Source: Coffea arabica
Lineage: Eukaryota > Streptophyta > Magnoliopsida > Gentianales > Rubiaceae
Direction of reading: 5' to 3'
Length of the DNA stretch: 64,000 bases
NCBI RefSeq assembly: GCF_036785885.1
Contig: NC_092323.1
Coordinates: 11,602,501 to 11,666,500 of the forward strand
This document shows, one piece after another, positions 47,301 to 58,212 of this stretch. Both the position numbers and the translations under genes were made by a program. The notes under the pieces are model-generated. The model made no database searches, had not been told where the DNA came from, and worked only from the letters and a program-made list of their open reading frames with translations. Every line of letters starts with the position of its first letter. The stretch's first letter is position 1.

Positions 47301-49442
47301 ATTGAGAGATGGCTCAACAAGTATCAAATTTTACATCCAAAGGGTCCTATACTGGGATTTTGCTCTGGTCATCCAGTTTACCCCCGAACTTGTGTCCAGA
47401 CACTTCACACAAAAGAGAGATGGATGCGAGAGGGACTCCAAGTGAAAGCTGATGAACTCCCTGCAAAAGTGTGATTTATCTCGAAGTTTAAGATTGTTTT
47501 CGAGTTATTAGAATGCTTGATTGTGTTTATATCCATGTCCTTTTGTTTTCAGACTTTGAAACGTTCTCCGAAGCAAAGCAAAGAGCAAGCTGGTGAAGAC
47601 GATGAGATTGGTGAGGGGGATCACCTTGCGCTATATGGGAAGTGGCAGACAGAACCACTGTGTCTTCCTCATGCTGTAGGCGGAATTGTTCCCAAGGTTA
47701 AAATGCTGTCATCTGGAAGAGGATTAATACAAAGTTCATACTTGGTGAAACATATATTTTGAGAAAGATTGGCCTACAGTCATTACATTATCAAAGAATA
47801 TATCTTGTTTGGTTTTGTGATTCTCATATGATGTCACTCAGATCATTCTGTATGCGTGTTTGCCATTCTTATGTTCACAACAAATGTTGCTAAGCATTGA
47901 AAGGTCAAGTATATATGAGAAATTTGATTTACATAGCAAAGGTAAAATTGTTGTTGAACAAGTAATTCGGCCTCACTAAATGCTATTTCACTTGTGAAGT
48001 TCTTCATAGTGGTTGAACTATTATGCATATGTGAATCATTATGCACTCTGAATCAGTTGGTGTTTACCCGATTTTATACGTGATATAAACATTTATTATT
48101 GTACGAGGGTCCTTATTCATGTTATTTGTACAGGTCCTTTTCTAGTTTTTCCGTGTAGATATTTGTATTTTTGGGTGGGGAAATAGGTAGGGGAGAGTGT
48201 GGTGTGAGTGATTGTGGATGGAGGAGCTTTTGCTTGCATTCTATTATTTGGTCAATGTACCAGAATGGATAACATTCGAGATAATCCAAGGTCTAGTTCA
48301 AGCGAGAAAGATAATACCTAAAAATTTGTATACTATATGTGATATCTGCTATTTGATTGTACAATTGTTGTACTATGTTAGTGAATGACAATTTTTAAGT
48401 TAGCTGCACCTCCACAGTATATGGATGATTGTAATAAATATCTGTTTTTCGGTGTTTGACACTTTTTTCTTAATGCACTTTTATGAACATCTGATGACCT
48501 CTAAAATCATTTCCAGAATGAGCGTGGTCAAGTGGATGTTTGGTCTGAGAAGTGTCTTCCACCTGGAACCATCCATTTGAGGTTGCCAAGGGTCACACTG
48601 GTTGCAAAAAGATTGGAAATTGATTTTGCACCTGCAATGGTTGGGTTTGAGTTCCGGAATGGTAGGTCTGTACCTGTATTTGAGGGCATTGTGGTGTGTG
48701 CTGAATTCAAGGATGCAATTCTCGAGGTAAATGACTCTGTGCTTAGGTTCTTACAAGAAAAGTGGTTTACAAATGTCTTCCAGTTGTTTATAGTGGGATG
48801 CAGTATCTTGTATTGATCTAGTTTGACATTTGTTGCATCTGGACCATTCAGTTCTTACTGATTCTATCTTTTATGAAAGTTTGTCTGCATGAGTTTTTGA
48901 AATATTCAGAGAGTTTTCTATGAAGCTGATTGTCTCCGCGAAGTTGCATTGGTGGATCAACTGCTGATATATATATGTTTTTCACTTTCAGTGAACTCTG
49001 AAACTACACTATAGTTTTTTCAGATAATTTTTTGACCTTTTCTCAGGCATATGAAGAAGAAGAAGAGAGAAGAGTGGCCGAAGAAAAAAGGAGGAATGAA
49101 GCACAAGCTCTTTCCAGGTGGTATCAACTGCTGTCCTCCATTATCACCAGGCAAAGGTTGAACAACTGCTATGGAAATGGCACGTCACAGGAGGCCTCTG
49201 TTGGCATCCAAAAACCAGATGATACACTATCTGCTGAGGCAGGTTGTAAAGAGGATAGCAGGAAATCTGGTGGATGCCACCAGGATAAGTTGAAGGATAA
49301 TCAGCCCACTAGTCCACAATCTGTACCCACAGAAGATCATGAACATGTCTTCTTGTTGGATGATGAGATGTTTGATGAAGAGAGTTCAACACGAACAAAG
49401 CGATGTAAATGTGGATTTTCAATCCAGTTTGAGGAATTGTAG
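41383..49442 (+). CDS. RAD4: RAD4/XPC homologue, DNA damage recognition in nucleotide excision repair
   Basis: Fourteen exons give 976 residues: 41383-41425, 41889-41963, 42076-42200, 42364-42642, 42737-42829, 43554-43646, 43783-43884, 44979-45028, 45591-46364, 46832-47183, 47274-47468, 47553-47696, 48517-48726, 49047-49442. RAD4/XPC binds distorted DNA and recruits the excision repair machinery in the nucleus. The start MRTRSKSRQ fits plant RAD4. The transglutaminase-like fold begins about residue 175 (SLLSLLPARLLKITEV, LAPLFDWFHNNFHV, VAALSVALFRALNLTVRFVAIL), is split by a long charged insert, and resumes at APLYWAEVYCSGEN...GKWVHVDAVNAIID. BHD1 is ALTEPLPTNQQAYRNHQLYA, followed by BHD2 (HLALYGKWQTEPLCLPHAVGG) and BHD3 (PPGTIHLRLPRVTLVAKRL, FAPAMVGFEFRNGRSVPVFEGIVV). 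The C-terminus is coiled-coil-like then acidic. Exons 2 and 3 are the least certain. Intron 10 uses a GC donor. Confidence 0.93.
46395..46610. mobile_element. Degenerate AT-rich MITE in RAD4 intron 9
   Basis: Repeated TCCCAAAATAT(A/T), CTCTAAAAA and AAAAACTCT(A/G)CTAC motifs fill this stretch, which ends in ACGGCTAATCCAAACGGAT, the kind of end seen in plant hAT MITEs (inverse ATCCGTTTGGATTAGCCG). A matching left end is not clear, so it is probably a truncated copy. Confidence 0.38.
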
Positions 49443-50496
49443 ATCATGTGTATGCTATTCTCGCTGTAACTTTTGCAGTGTAATCGTAATTTACATTGCC
49501 TGTAATATTACTAATGCTTGTATGGCAGGTTGGATGGCCTCGGTAGATTTAGAGGGCAACGTAAAAGGATATGTAACATTTGTACCAAGATATAAATAGC
49601 TTTTGCATCCCTCGGCCAGCCAACTTCTGTTTCATTTTCTGTCTTTCGAGCAAGGATGGGAAGCAGCCTTGGCACAAGCGGGGCATCCAAACCATTTGAT
49701 TGCTCATGTTTACAGAATATGAAATGTAAAGAGAAGCTTAGCGAGAGATGGTCATGAGATACTCTCAAATCCTCCTCTTTTTCCTTTCTCCTGCTAAGGT
49801 TTTGGAGTCTTCCTCTGAACCTTAAAAACGAAAAGTCTTGATAAAGCTAGCTCAGTCCAAAGTCCAAACTCTGAAAGAAAAGAGTAACAATCTCTTCTCT
49901 ACTATTGAGTAACAACTAACAAGCAAAACAGCAAGGGATCCGATCTTCCCTTAGTCGATAAGAGGGACTTTTCCTCTCCGATTGATGCTGCCATAATTGT
50001 GTTTTCTTTGGATATTTTTTGGTTATCCAACCTACATTACTGCTGTTTGTGCTTCAACTTCATGGAGAATGATTTAGTACCTCTTCCCCCTTCCGAGGTT
50101 CTCACTCCATTCTTTTTAGTTCACTTATGAAGAATTTTAAAAAGCTTTAGTATTAATCCTTCGAATACTTAAAATACTTAAACCTCCTAATAACATCTTG
50201 AAGTTACGAAAATAAAAACATACAAGATCCTGCGACTGATAGGTCTTTAAAGATAATATACTACTACTAATTCACATTTCAGTACAACGTTTGTTGGTGA
50301 AGTAAAACATTAGAAGTACTTAGGTGTACCTTTTGTACAACCATTTTATATTTTGATTCCTTAAACATCACCTCAACAAGGTGAAAAAGTAGATTCACCG
50401 TGTTACTTTTAAGTCTACAAAATATTCCGGAAACCGGTTCTTGATAGAGTTTATTATGATTTTATTGATTTGTTCAAGAAACTTGAGCAAGACTAA
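49443..50496. other. 3' flank of RAD4 and gap
   Basis: RAD4 3' UTR followed by about 1 kb with no recognised gene. Short open frames have no protein character. Confidence 0.45.
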
Positions 50497-52293
50497 GGGC
50501 CCGTTTGGGGTTGTGGTAGCTTATTGAAAAATACTTTTCTAATGGAGTTTTTAATAAAGGTACCTATTAACTGTTTAAGTACTTTTAAATATATTGTTTG
50601 GAGGCATAATTCAATAAATACTTATTGTATTGGATAATATGTAATTTGAAAAATTTTAAAAGTGTTTATCTCTTTATTTGATTTATAATATAGGATAACA
50701 TGGTTAAATTTGATGTTTTATTTTTTAAATCACAAAAGCTACTCTAAAAGCACCAAATTTGAGCTTTTGCTAAGAGTGCTTTTAATACAAAAAATTTTAC
50801 TCCTAATTTTATGGGATGATATTCACCAAACACTGTAAAGGAAAATTCGTTCAAAACGTCCCTCACATTTTGCAAAATAACTTTTTTCGTCCCTCACTTT
50901 TAAAAATGTAATTTTACATCCCTTACAAATTCACATTGATTAAATTTGGTCCCTACTTAGGTTTCCGACTAATTTTTGGTCGGAATTCACCGCGTGCCTT
51001 GCACGTGATCATATTTTAAGGGCAAAATTGTCAAATAAAATTTTATATAATTCAATTCATAATCCCTCACATTTCATAAAATAAATTTTTTCGTCCCTTA
51101 CATTTCACAAAATGAATTTTTTCATCATTATTTTTCAAAATAAAATTTTTCATCTTTTATTGATCATGTGTGTGAATAATTTTTTTTAAATCCATGTATA
51201 TATCTATTTGATTTCACCTGAACAGTACGAATAGCATGTGAAATCAAATAGAGATATATTACATATTATTTGTACTGCTCAAGTGAAATCAAATAGATAT
51301 ATACATGGGTTTAAAAAATTGTTAGTTTTTCACTTATATTCATTTTCTTTTACTCGAAATTTGAAAATAAAGAAGACATTTAATCCTAAATATTATCGAG
51401 TATTTATATCGAATTAAATTTGGATAGAAAAAGTAAACAAAAGAAAAGTATGACAAAAAGAAATAAGTGATTGGCACTTTCAAATTTTAAGACAATCACA
51501 AGGCAAGTAATTCAACTGTTGGTCTTAAAAGTGTCGAGTAGAAATTTTAGATTTAAACTGAAATTTTTTAGCACAATTATAGAATTCGAATTATGACCCA
51601 TTAATTAGATGACCTTATTATACAACTCAATAAATAAATTATTACTAAAAGAGAAATGCCACAAATATTGAATAGGTTCAAATGGTGAAATTATATAAAT
51701 ATATACATGGGTTTCAAACAAAATTATTAGTTTTAAACCCCTATATATATCTATTGAATAGCATGTATATAACTACGATTAGCATGTTTAGATTAAACCC
51801 AATAGAGATAAATTACATGTTATTCATACTGTTCAGATAAAATCAAATAGACATATACGTGGGTTTATAGAAAAAAAGCTATTCGTACACATGATCAATG
51901 AGGGATGAAAAAATTCATTTTTTGAAATGTAAGAAACGAAACAATTCATTTTGTAAAATGTTAGGGACGAAAAAATTCATTCTGTGAAATGTGAGGGACT
52001 ATGAATCAGATTATGTAAAAATTTGATTTGACAATTTTGCTCTTAAAAAATGATCACATGCAAGTCACGTGGTGGATTTCGGCCAAAAACTAGTCGGAAA
52101 TCTAAGTAGGAACCAAATTTGGTCAATATGAATTTGTAAGGGACGTGAAATTACACTTTTAAAAGTAAAAAACGAAAAAAGTTATCTTGTAAAATGTGAA
52201 TGATATTTTGAACGATTTTCAACCACTGTAAAAGTACTTTTAGCACCTAAAAGTGTTTTTTTTATCAAAAGCACCTCAACCCCAAACGGGGCC
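50497..52293. mobile_element. hAT-type MITE interrupted by a nested MULE-type element
   Basis: The outer ends GGGCCCGTTTGGGGTTG (from 50497) and the inverse of the right end GGCCCCGTTTGGGGTTGAGG (to 52293) form classic plant hAT-type MITE termini. Outer arms also share AAAGTACTTTTA and AAAAGCACC/GGTGCTTTT motifs. With the inner 1384 bp and one duplication removed, the host element would be about 400 bp, a normal MITE size. No clear 8-bp duplication was found. Confidence 0.65.
50840..52223. mobile_element. Large MULE-type foldback element, 1384 bp with arms of several hundred bp
   Basis: Perfect 9-bp repeats CACTGTAAA (50831-50839 and 52224-52232) flank it. The arms start GAAAAT.CGTTCAAAA and remain inverse of each other for roughly 400-500 bp, through CGTCCCTCAC, TTGGTCCCTACTTAG, CCGACTA.TTTTTGG and CACGTGATCA. 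A palindrome of its own (AAACCCATGTATATATCTATTTGATTTCAC and inverse, about 51184-51312) and further copies near 51700-51860 fill the centre. No coding frame is present. It shares TIR wording with the element at 10588-11303. Confidence 0.75.
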
Positions 52294-53059
52294 TAAATTG
52301 ACCCGATTTTGAAGATAACTAAAATGTACAAAACAAAGGGATTAAACTAAACTAAAGCCTATAAATAAGGGACTCTGTGGTCATTTACCTAAACATATTG
52401 CTTAGGAATCATAATGGAAATAGGGTAAAATATTATTTTGTTACAATCTCAAACGTCAGGAAAAAAAAAAAGAAAAAGAAATGACACCTTCTGTCAAAAG
52501 AAAAGAAAAAAAAAAAAGGAAACCCAAATTCTCTACTTGCCAAAACTCTACTTAACTAAAAACATCTTCCTCACAAGTCAAATCATCGAATTGTTTCTTC
52601 GCCTCAAGACAACCGAAATTAAGGTATGCTCATGTCTTCTGTTCCATCTGTGATTGTCCAATCGTAAAGTTTTAGGCTTAGAATCATATATGGTTAATAA
52701 TTCAAAGGGATTTTCAGCAAGTTGTTTGAATAGAACAATAGCTTCCGATGTGTACGGCAGTTGCACCAAAGTTTAACGAGGTATATATTATATGCATGCA
52801 AGGTTTAACCAAGTATACATTGCATGGAAAGGTTTAACCAAAGTGTTGCTGTATGAAACTAATTTGCTCATGAATTTAGGTTTACCTTCTTTGATATTGT
52901 CTATTGGCCTGCAGTTATGTAGTTTTTTTTTTTGTTTTTTTGGGCAACATTTATTCAAGTTATGAACTTATGATAATAGATTTGTGCTTCAATTTCATGC
53001 TTTTAAAGGAAATTCTCGCTTTGAACTCCCTATTCATGACTATGATTGTAAATTTCTAG
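52294..53059 (+). other. 5' leader exon and leader intron of the next gene
   Basis: A GT donor at 52624 (AATTAAG/gtatgc) and the acceptor TTTCTAG ending at 53059 bracket a 436-bp leader intron; the ATG starts on the first base of the next exon. A purine-rich run with AAAAGAAAAAG lies at about 52458-52520. Confidence 0.55.
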
Positions 53060-53965
53060 ATGAATCCTCCATCTTGTCCCCCTTTACCAACGGAAAGAAA
53101 TCGAGATCAAGAAGAGTTCATCAAGTTCTATATGTTGAACAAGATGACTTGCAACTACTTAGTTGCTCTTGGCTTAACGATAGCGGCTGAAAACTTTAGG
53201 CAGACTGTGAACCTAAACCGCCTACGGTGCCTGACTTCAGCTCCCGTGGTGGATGAATTGCTTCAGCATGTGGCCGTGCAGCAGCAGCCCAACATTGAAG
53301 CACAATTGTTTCCCACCTTGGCTGATGCCGTAAAAAATGGTACCACAACTACAATTAATGCTGCAGCCACCTCTGCAATTGACTCAGCCACTGTTCCTAG
53401 CTGTGCCGGCCCTCCTCCCAATATTGCTCCAACATTGCCTTTGGCTGGTCCAAGGATTGTATACGATGGCCTTCCCAATAGTATTGCCCCAAAATGGCCT
53501 TTGGTTGGTCCAAGAATTCTTAATCATGGAGCAAGTCTTGGAAACACTTCCATGGGATGCCATTTTCCAATTGTAGCAGCACAACAACATACAAAATTCT
53601 TTTGTGCAAACACGATTCCGACTCCAAGAGCAGCGAGGATCATTGGCAATACATCTATTATGAGGTATCAGCAGCTACAACAACGTCAGCATCGGCATAA
53701 AATACTATCGCAGCGAAATCTTGCAGCTGTGGTGCAAAATCACACAGCAATCCAGGGTAGCAAGCGCGCTCGACCTGACACATTTTCCACCGCAGGATCT
53801 AGCACAAACCGACCACGAACAGCTGCCATATCAAGTCCTAGCGCATCTGCTATTATCGCTGGTTGCACAACCGACTTATCTGACACATGTCATATCTCTA
53901 GTCCCACAACATCTGATCAAGTCGCAGGTTGCGCATCTCACATTGGCAGGTTGCACATCTCATGA
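53060..53965 (+). CDS. Unrecognised 301-residue protein, possibly lineage-specific
   Basis: I do not recognise this protein. The N-terminal 70 residues (MNPPSCPPLPTERNRD, then EEFIKFYMLNKMTCNYLVALG and TIAAENFRQTVN) look like a small helical segment. The rest is low in charge and rich in Ala, Thr, Ser, Pro and Asn, with a duplicated unit: IAPTLPLAGPRIVYDG followed by IAPKWPLVGPRILNHG 22 residues later. A basic patch GSKRARPDTF could be a nuclear signal, and a Gln/His-rich stretch (RYQQLQQRQHRHK) precedes it. A splice acceptor ending exactly before the ATG and a plausible leader exon support a real gene. The frame has no intron. It could be a fast-evolving regulatory protein or a young gene; no function is assigned. 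Confidence 0.6.
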   Translation: MNPPSCPPLPTERNRDQEEFIKFYMLNKMTCNYLVALGLTIAAENFRQTVNLNRLRCLTSAPVVDELLQHVAVQQQPNIEAQLFPTLADAVKNGTTTTINAAATSAIDSATVPSCAGPPPNIAPTLPLAGPRIVYDGLPNSIAPKWPLVGPRILNHGASLGNTSMGCHFPIVAAQQHTKFFCANTIPTPRAARIIGNTSIMRYQQLQQRQHRHKILSQRNLAAVVQNHTAIQGSKRARPDTFSTAGSSTNRPRTAAISSPSASAIIAGCTTDLSDTCHISSPTTSDQVAGCASHIGRLHIS

Positions 53966-54749
53966 CATGATAATTCGTTCCATACATTCAACTTCTCGAG
54001 TTGTTTCATTCTTCCATGTTCATTTGCTACAACATTTATGCTTGCTTCTAGTGAATTACATTAGGATGGTGCACCTTCTTTTAACTATTTTCTTAATACT
54101 AGGAAGCTACAACAACTAGTTGAACTCTCCCTATACCGTATAATTTTGGAACCATGGAAAGAATTCAGAGTCTCTCAATTTACAGAAAGGCGGCAGTTTA
54201 TGAGTCCGTATTGTCTTTCCTGATCACCATGTTATGTGTTTAGGTTGAAGACTTTCTCCTCCCTTAGTTGTTGGTCTTGTTGATAATTTGATATACAATA
54301 AAACACTAAAGTTCAAAAAATTGATAATATTTGTACTTGGCAGGTGGCCATATTTCATTGAGCAGAAAAAAAATTGCAAGTTTCAGTCATGCTAAGGCTT
54401 TTATTTGAGTGAAAAGTGGACCAATAGTCCAACAATTTAAGTATTCAAGTCAATTCATTCACGTTGTTCAGAAAAAAAAAAAAGGTCAATTCATTCAGGT
54501 AAAGCCGAGCACCAAACATTTAGAGACATAAAAAGACAATCTCTATACATCTGTATAGAAATTCTTTGAACATCTATTAATTCCCAATGGATGGGCTCAT
54601 CCTCAAACCTATAGAAAATAATTGTTGACTAAAGCAGCTAATTGGAAGTACTTCCAGGTTAAATAGGATTGAGCAACTACACAAAGAACAACTAACTAGC
54701 TAGTAGTTTGAGCCTTGAAGCAGTAGTGTTCTTTAGTTTATTCTAGTAG
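53966..54749. other. Gap between the unrecognised gene and the DUF617 gene
   Basis: Contains a run of A at about 54473-54483 and no recognised gene. The frame 53721-54119 overlaps the previous gene in another frame and is judged a shadow. Confidence 0.45.
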
Positions 54750-55649
54750 ATGCATGACGGGCGGCTCCAAAAACGTGCGCTGCACTACAAATCATTTCCG
54801 ACATTGATGGAAAAGCGTGTGCACGATCACCATATATTCCCCTGCCAAAGCTCTCCTCATGTCCACACTCACAGACTAATGCCGGCACCAAAATCTCCAT
54901 CAGCGCCACCTCCAGCAACCCCCAATGGCGAAATTGCACCGGAGAGGTCGCCGTCGCCCTCCCGGCCCCAAATTGCCCTTCAACAATCTTCCCATCAGAA
55001 CAAAAAAGGTTCATTTATATCAACCAAACTTTTCCGTCGAGTCAGGTCAGTGTTCAAGTCATTTCCTATAGTCAGTACGCCTTGCAAGATGCCGATCCCA
55101 ATCAACGGTGGTCGGCCTCACGACGGCCACCACATTCATGGAGGAAAGCAAATGACAGGAACCCTTTTCGGGTACCGAAAAGCTAGAGTTAACTTGGCTA
55201 TCCAAGAAAATCCCAGGTGCCTTCCATTGCTTGTGCTCGAACTCTCCATCAACACCGGAAAGCTCCTCCATGAGATGGGATTGGGGCTGGTCAGAATTGC
55301 TTTGGAGTGTGAAAAGCATCATCCCTCGGAGAAAATCAAGCTCATTGACGAACCGATATGGACTATGTATTGCAATGGTAAAAAAGTTGGGTATGCAGTA
55401 AAGAGAGAGCCAACTGAGGATGATTTGAATGTGATACAAATGCTTCATGCAGCTTCAGTGGGAGCTGGGGTGCTTCCCATTGATCATACCAGTGCTGGAG
55501 AATCTTCATCGGATGGCGGAGAATTGACTTACATGAGAGCTTGCTTTGAACGAGTGGTAGGATCCAGGGACTCGGAAACTTATTATATGATGAATCCGGA
55601 TGGTCGCAACAGTGGACCAGAACTTAGCATTTTTTTCGTAAGGGTTTGA
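54750..55649 (+). CDS. MIZU-KUSSEI 1-like protein (DUF617)
   Basis: An intronless 299-residue protein of the DUF617 family, whose founder MIZ1 is needed for root hydrotropism in Arabidopsis and sits at the ER face; intronless genes are normal here. The first 110 residues are variable, Pro/Ser-rich and basic (STKLFRRVRSVFKSFPI). The domain covers about residues 135-298: TGTLFGYRKARVNLAIQEN, LPLLVLELSINTGKLLHEMG, VRIALECEK, IWTMYCNGKKVGYAVKREPT, VGAGVLP, GELTYMRACFERVVGSRDSE, and the ending YYMMNPDGRNSGPELSIFFVR. All of the family's constant words are present, so it looks intact. The first in-frame ATG is used; a start at the Met 20 codons later (MEKRVHD) is possible. Which MIZ1 relative it is cannot be told. 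Confidence 0.92.
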   Translation: MHDGRLQKRALHYKSFPTLMEKRVHDHHIFPCQSSPHVHTHRLMPAPKSPSAPPPATPNGEIAPERSPSPSRPQIALQQSSHQNKKGSFISTKLFRRVRSVFKSFPIVSTPCKMPIPINGGRPHDGHHIHGGKQMTGTLFGYRKARVNLAIQENPRCLPLLVLELSINTGKLLHEMGLGLVRIALECEKHHPSEKIKLIDEPIWTMYCNGKKVGYAVKREPTEDDLNVIQMLHAASVGAGVLPIDHTSAGESSSDGGELTYMRACFERVVGSRDSETYYMMNPDGRNSGPELSIFFVRV

Positions 55650-56458
55650 GATTTGATCAAGAAAAGTTGTAGTATCTTGTAATCATGTTCGTATTACATA
55701 GGCCAGCCTTCTAACATATGCATTGTATTTGTTTTGAGGATGATTTAACATTTGCTTTAGTGCGTTAAAATGGTAAATTTTGTCTTGAATCTTACCAGTA
55801 TGCATCCTTGAAATCCGTCCGACTAGTAAATAAACCTCATAAAAATGTTGAAGTTGACATGTACGTACGTAAACATCTACAAGAAGAATTGTACAGACAA
55901 TATACGAATTACCTTTGTTTATTGAACAAGAAATGTATTTCGACAATTGAGCTATTGACGAAGCAAAATCCTACGGACATATTATAGGGCAAATTTCAAG
56001 TCACAAATTTGATATGCTTAAGAGTGGTGGTACAATTTTGTAAACATCATCAGATTGACAGACCAACTTTTGCCTAAACAGTTTTTAAGATCGCAATATT
56101 CTACAGTATTCATTCAAAATGTTGTTTATGACGACTAGTGCTGTTCATCGAAATAACAGGTTTCTTCTTTAATGGAACTGATCCTATTTAGTACTTACTG
56201 CTCCAATTTCTCACGGCCACCAAATTAATTAGTCTACGTTCTCTCTCCTTTTTTTTTCAATTATTTTTAAAGGTGCCCCTCTGATATATTATGAGAGAAA
56301 TTCTCGTTACAAACTGTAGAAAATATAATTCACAGGCCACCAGAAGATTTTATGCATGGCAATGGACAAGTTTATTAACTTCTTAGAAAATTTGCGTTAC
56401 CCCCAATTTCTGTCCTAAGACAGGGCAGAAATTTTCCAATTCCTGTAAAATTAATAGT
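55650..56458. other. 3' flank of the DUF617 gene and gap
   Basis: AT-rich sequence with no recognised gene or repeat ends. Confidence 0.45.
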
Positions 56459-58212
56459 ATGAAGTATGAACTCATGCGTTTCAGATCTCTGTTACTGCTA
56501 ATAACCAACCCCAGAAGGAACCTCCAGAGATCACCTTTAGTTCTTGTTAGAGCAATCGAGTTTTCAACATCTGGAGCTAAACTACCCAACTGGGTTTCCG
56601 CTAACAAGTTGTTTCAAAGGCACCCTTGCTTATATTTTCTCGAAAAACATTGCCAATCGTTTCATCAACTCAAACAAATCCTTTCCTATGTTTTTGTCTC
56701 GGGTTTGCATAGAAACCCTTTTGTCATGAGCCGTGTCCTTTACCTTAGTCTATTTGAATTGGAAGGCCATCGAAAGGCAGTTTCAAACTTTGGGATTCAA
56801 ATTTTTAATGAAATTCATAAACCCAATTTGTTTTCTTGGAATACTATCATCAGGTTCTTTGCTTCGTGTGATCATTCTGAAGCTGCTTTGGTTGCTTTTC
56901 TTTATTACATGAAAATGTTGAGTTCAAATACTTTCCCAGATAAATACACATTTCCCGCCTTGCTACAGGCCTGTGGGCCAATTTCTGATCCAGGTTTGGT
57001 TAAACAGGTCCATTCACATATTACGAAACTTGGTCCTGATGAGGATTTGTTTTTAGGGAATTCGATGATTAATGCCTATGTTGTTTGTGGAGCGAAATGT
57101 TTTGCCCGGGAGCCGTTTGATCAAATGGCTGAGAAAGATGTCGTTTCACGGACAACCTTGATTTCAGGACTGGTGGCATTAGGTTGTTATGGTGAAGGGG
57201 TTAATGTTTTCAAGGAAATGATGATGGATGGTTGGACAAGGCCAAATGCTGCAGCTTTTGCCTCTGTACTGTCTGCTTGTGGCGATTTGGGATCTTGTGA
57301 TCATGCTAAATGCTTGCATGCTTTACTAGAGAAGGCTGGATGGATTGAGTTGGATGTTTCCATTCGTAATTCACTTACAGATGCTTATACGAAATGTGGA
57401 AGTCTAGAAAATGCTACTAAGGTGTTCAATGATGTGGAAGATTCTGAGAAGGATTTATATACATGGACTGCGATAATCTCAGGCTTAGTGATGATGGACA
57501 GGGAAGGGATGCATATATATTTTTTGCTAGGATGGAGCATGATTCTGGGATAAGACCTGATGCCGTCATTTTCATTGCCATACTCTCAGCCTGTGCTCAA
57601 GCATTATGGATGCATCATTGATCTCTTGGACGATCTGGGATGCTGGAAAGAGCTAATCATATTGTGGAAACAATGCCAATCAAGCCTAACCTGGCCATAC
57701 TGGGATCTTTACTTGGTGCTTGTAGACTGCATAATAATATGGAGTTGGGGGAAGTTGTTTTGAGGAAGATTGGGACATTGGGCGGTAGAAGTGGAGGAAT
57801 TCCTGTGCTTTTGTCGAATAGATATGCCAATGAGAACAAGTGGAACGAAGATATTCAGATTAGGAAGGAGGTGAGAGAGGAGATGCAAGAAAAGCCACCT
57901 GGGAGAAGCTGGATCCAAATGAAACATGAGCTGCATGAGTTTGTGGCTGGGGACAAAGTTCATCCACAATCCAAGGAGTTGCATACACTTGTGGAAGGAT
58001 TGGAAAGGCTTGCAAAGATGCTAACGTTCTGATCTAGACAATTGGAATGAAGTGAATCCCATTAGGGAGGAAATGAGAGAAGAAATACTTGAAAAACCAC
58101 CGGGGGAAGCTGGATCCAAATGCATGAATTTGTGGCTGGGGACAAAGTTCATCTACAGTCCAAGGAGTTGTTTGCAGTTTTGGAAGAACTTGCTAAGATG
58201 TTAATATACTGA
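56459..58212 (+). pseudogene. Decayed PLS/E-type pentatricopeptide repeat (PPR) gene
   Basis: The first frame (56459-57553) reads as an organelle-targeted PPR protein of the PLS class, with HQLKQILSYVFVSGL, PNLFSWNTIIRFFASCDH, PDKYTFPALLQACGP, VKQVHSHITKLG and LYTWTAIISGL. It then leaves the family frame near 57480-57500: the proper continuation (GRDAYIFFARMEHDSGIRPDA) is in another frame. That continuation reaches ILSACA, after which about 25 codons normally present are missing, and HYGCIIDLL resumes in another frame, followed by a further 1-bp shift before RSGMLERANHIVETMPIKP. The E-domain end (LLGACRLHNNMELGEVV, PPGRSWIQM, HPQSKELHTL) stops at 58032. PPR genes are usually intronless, so introns do not explain the breaks. 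A second copy of the tail follows. Confidence 0.85.
57852..58212 (+). repeat. Tandem duplication of the PPR tail
   Basis: Bases 58054-58212 repeat 57862-58034 imperfectly: both contain GAGAGA(G/A)GA, AAGCTGGATCCAAATG, TTTGTGGCTGGGGACAAAGTTCAT, and CCAAGGAGTTG. The downstream copy lacks part of the WIQMKHELHE coding. It is a local duplication after or during decay of the gene. Confidence 0.8.

Noticed and set aside
53721-54119. 132-residue frame overlapping the unrecognised gene
   Set aside because: Shadow frame of the same repeats; no upstream support or splice context.
55059-55448. Antisense frame in the DUF617 gene
   Set aside because: It mirrors the coding strand of a well-conserved domain.
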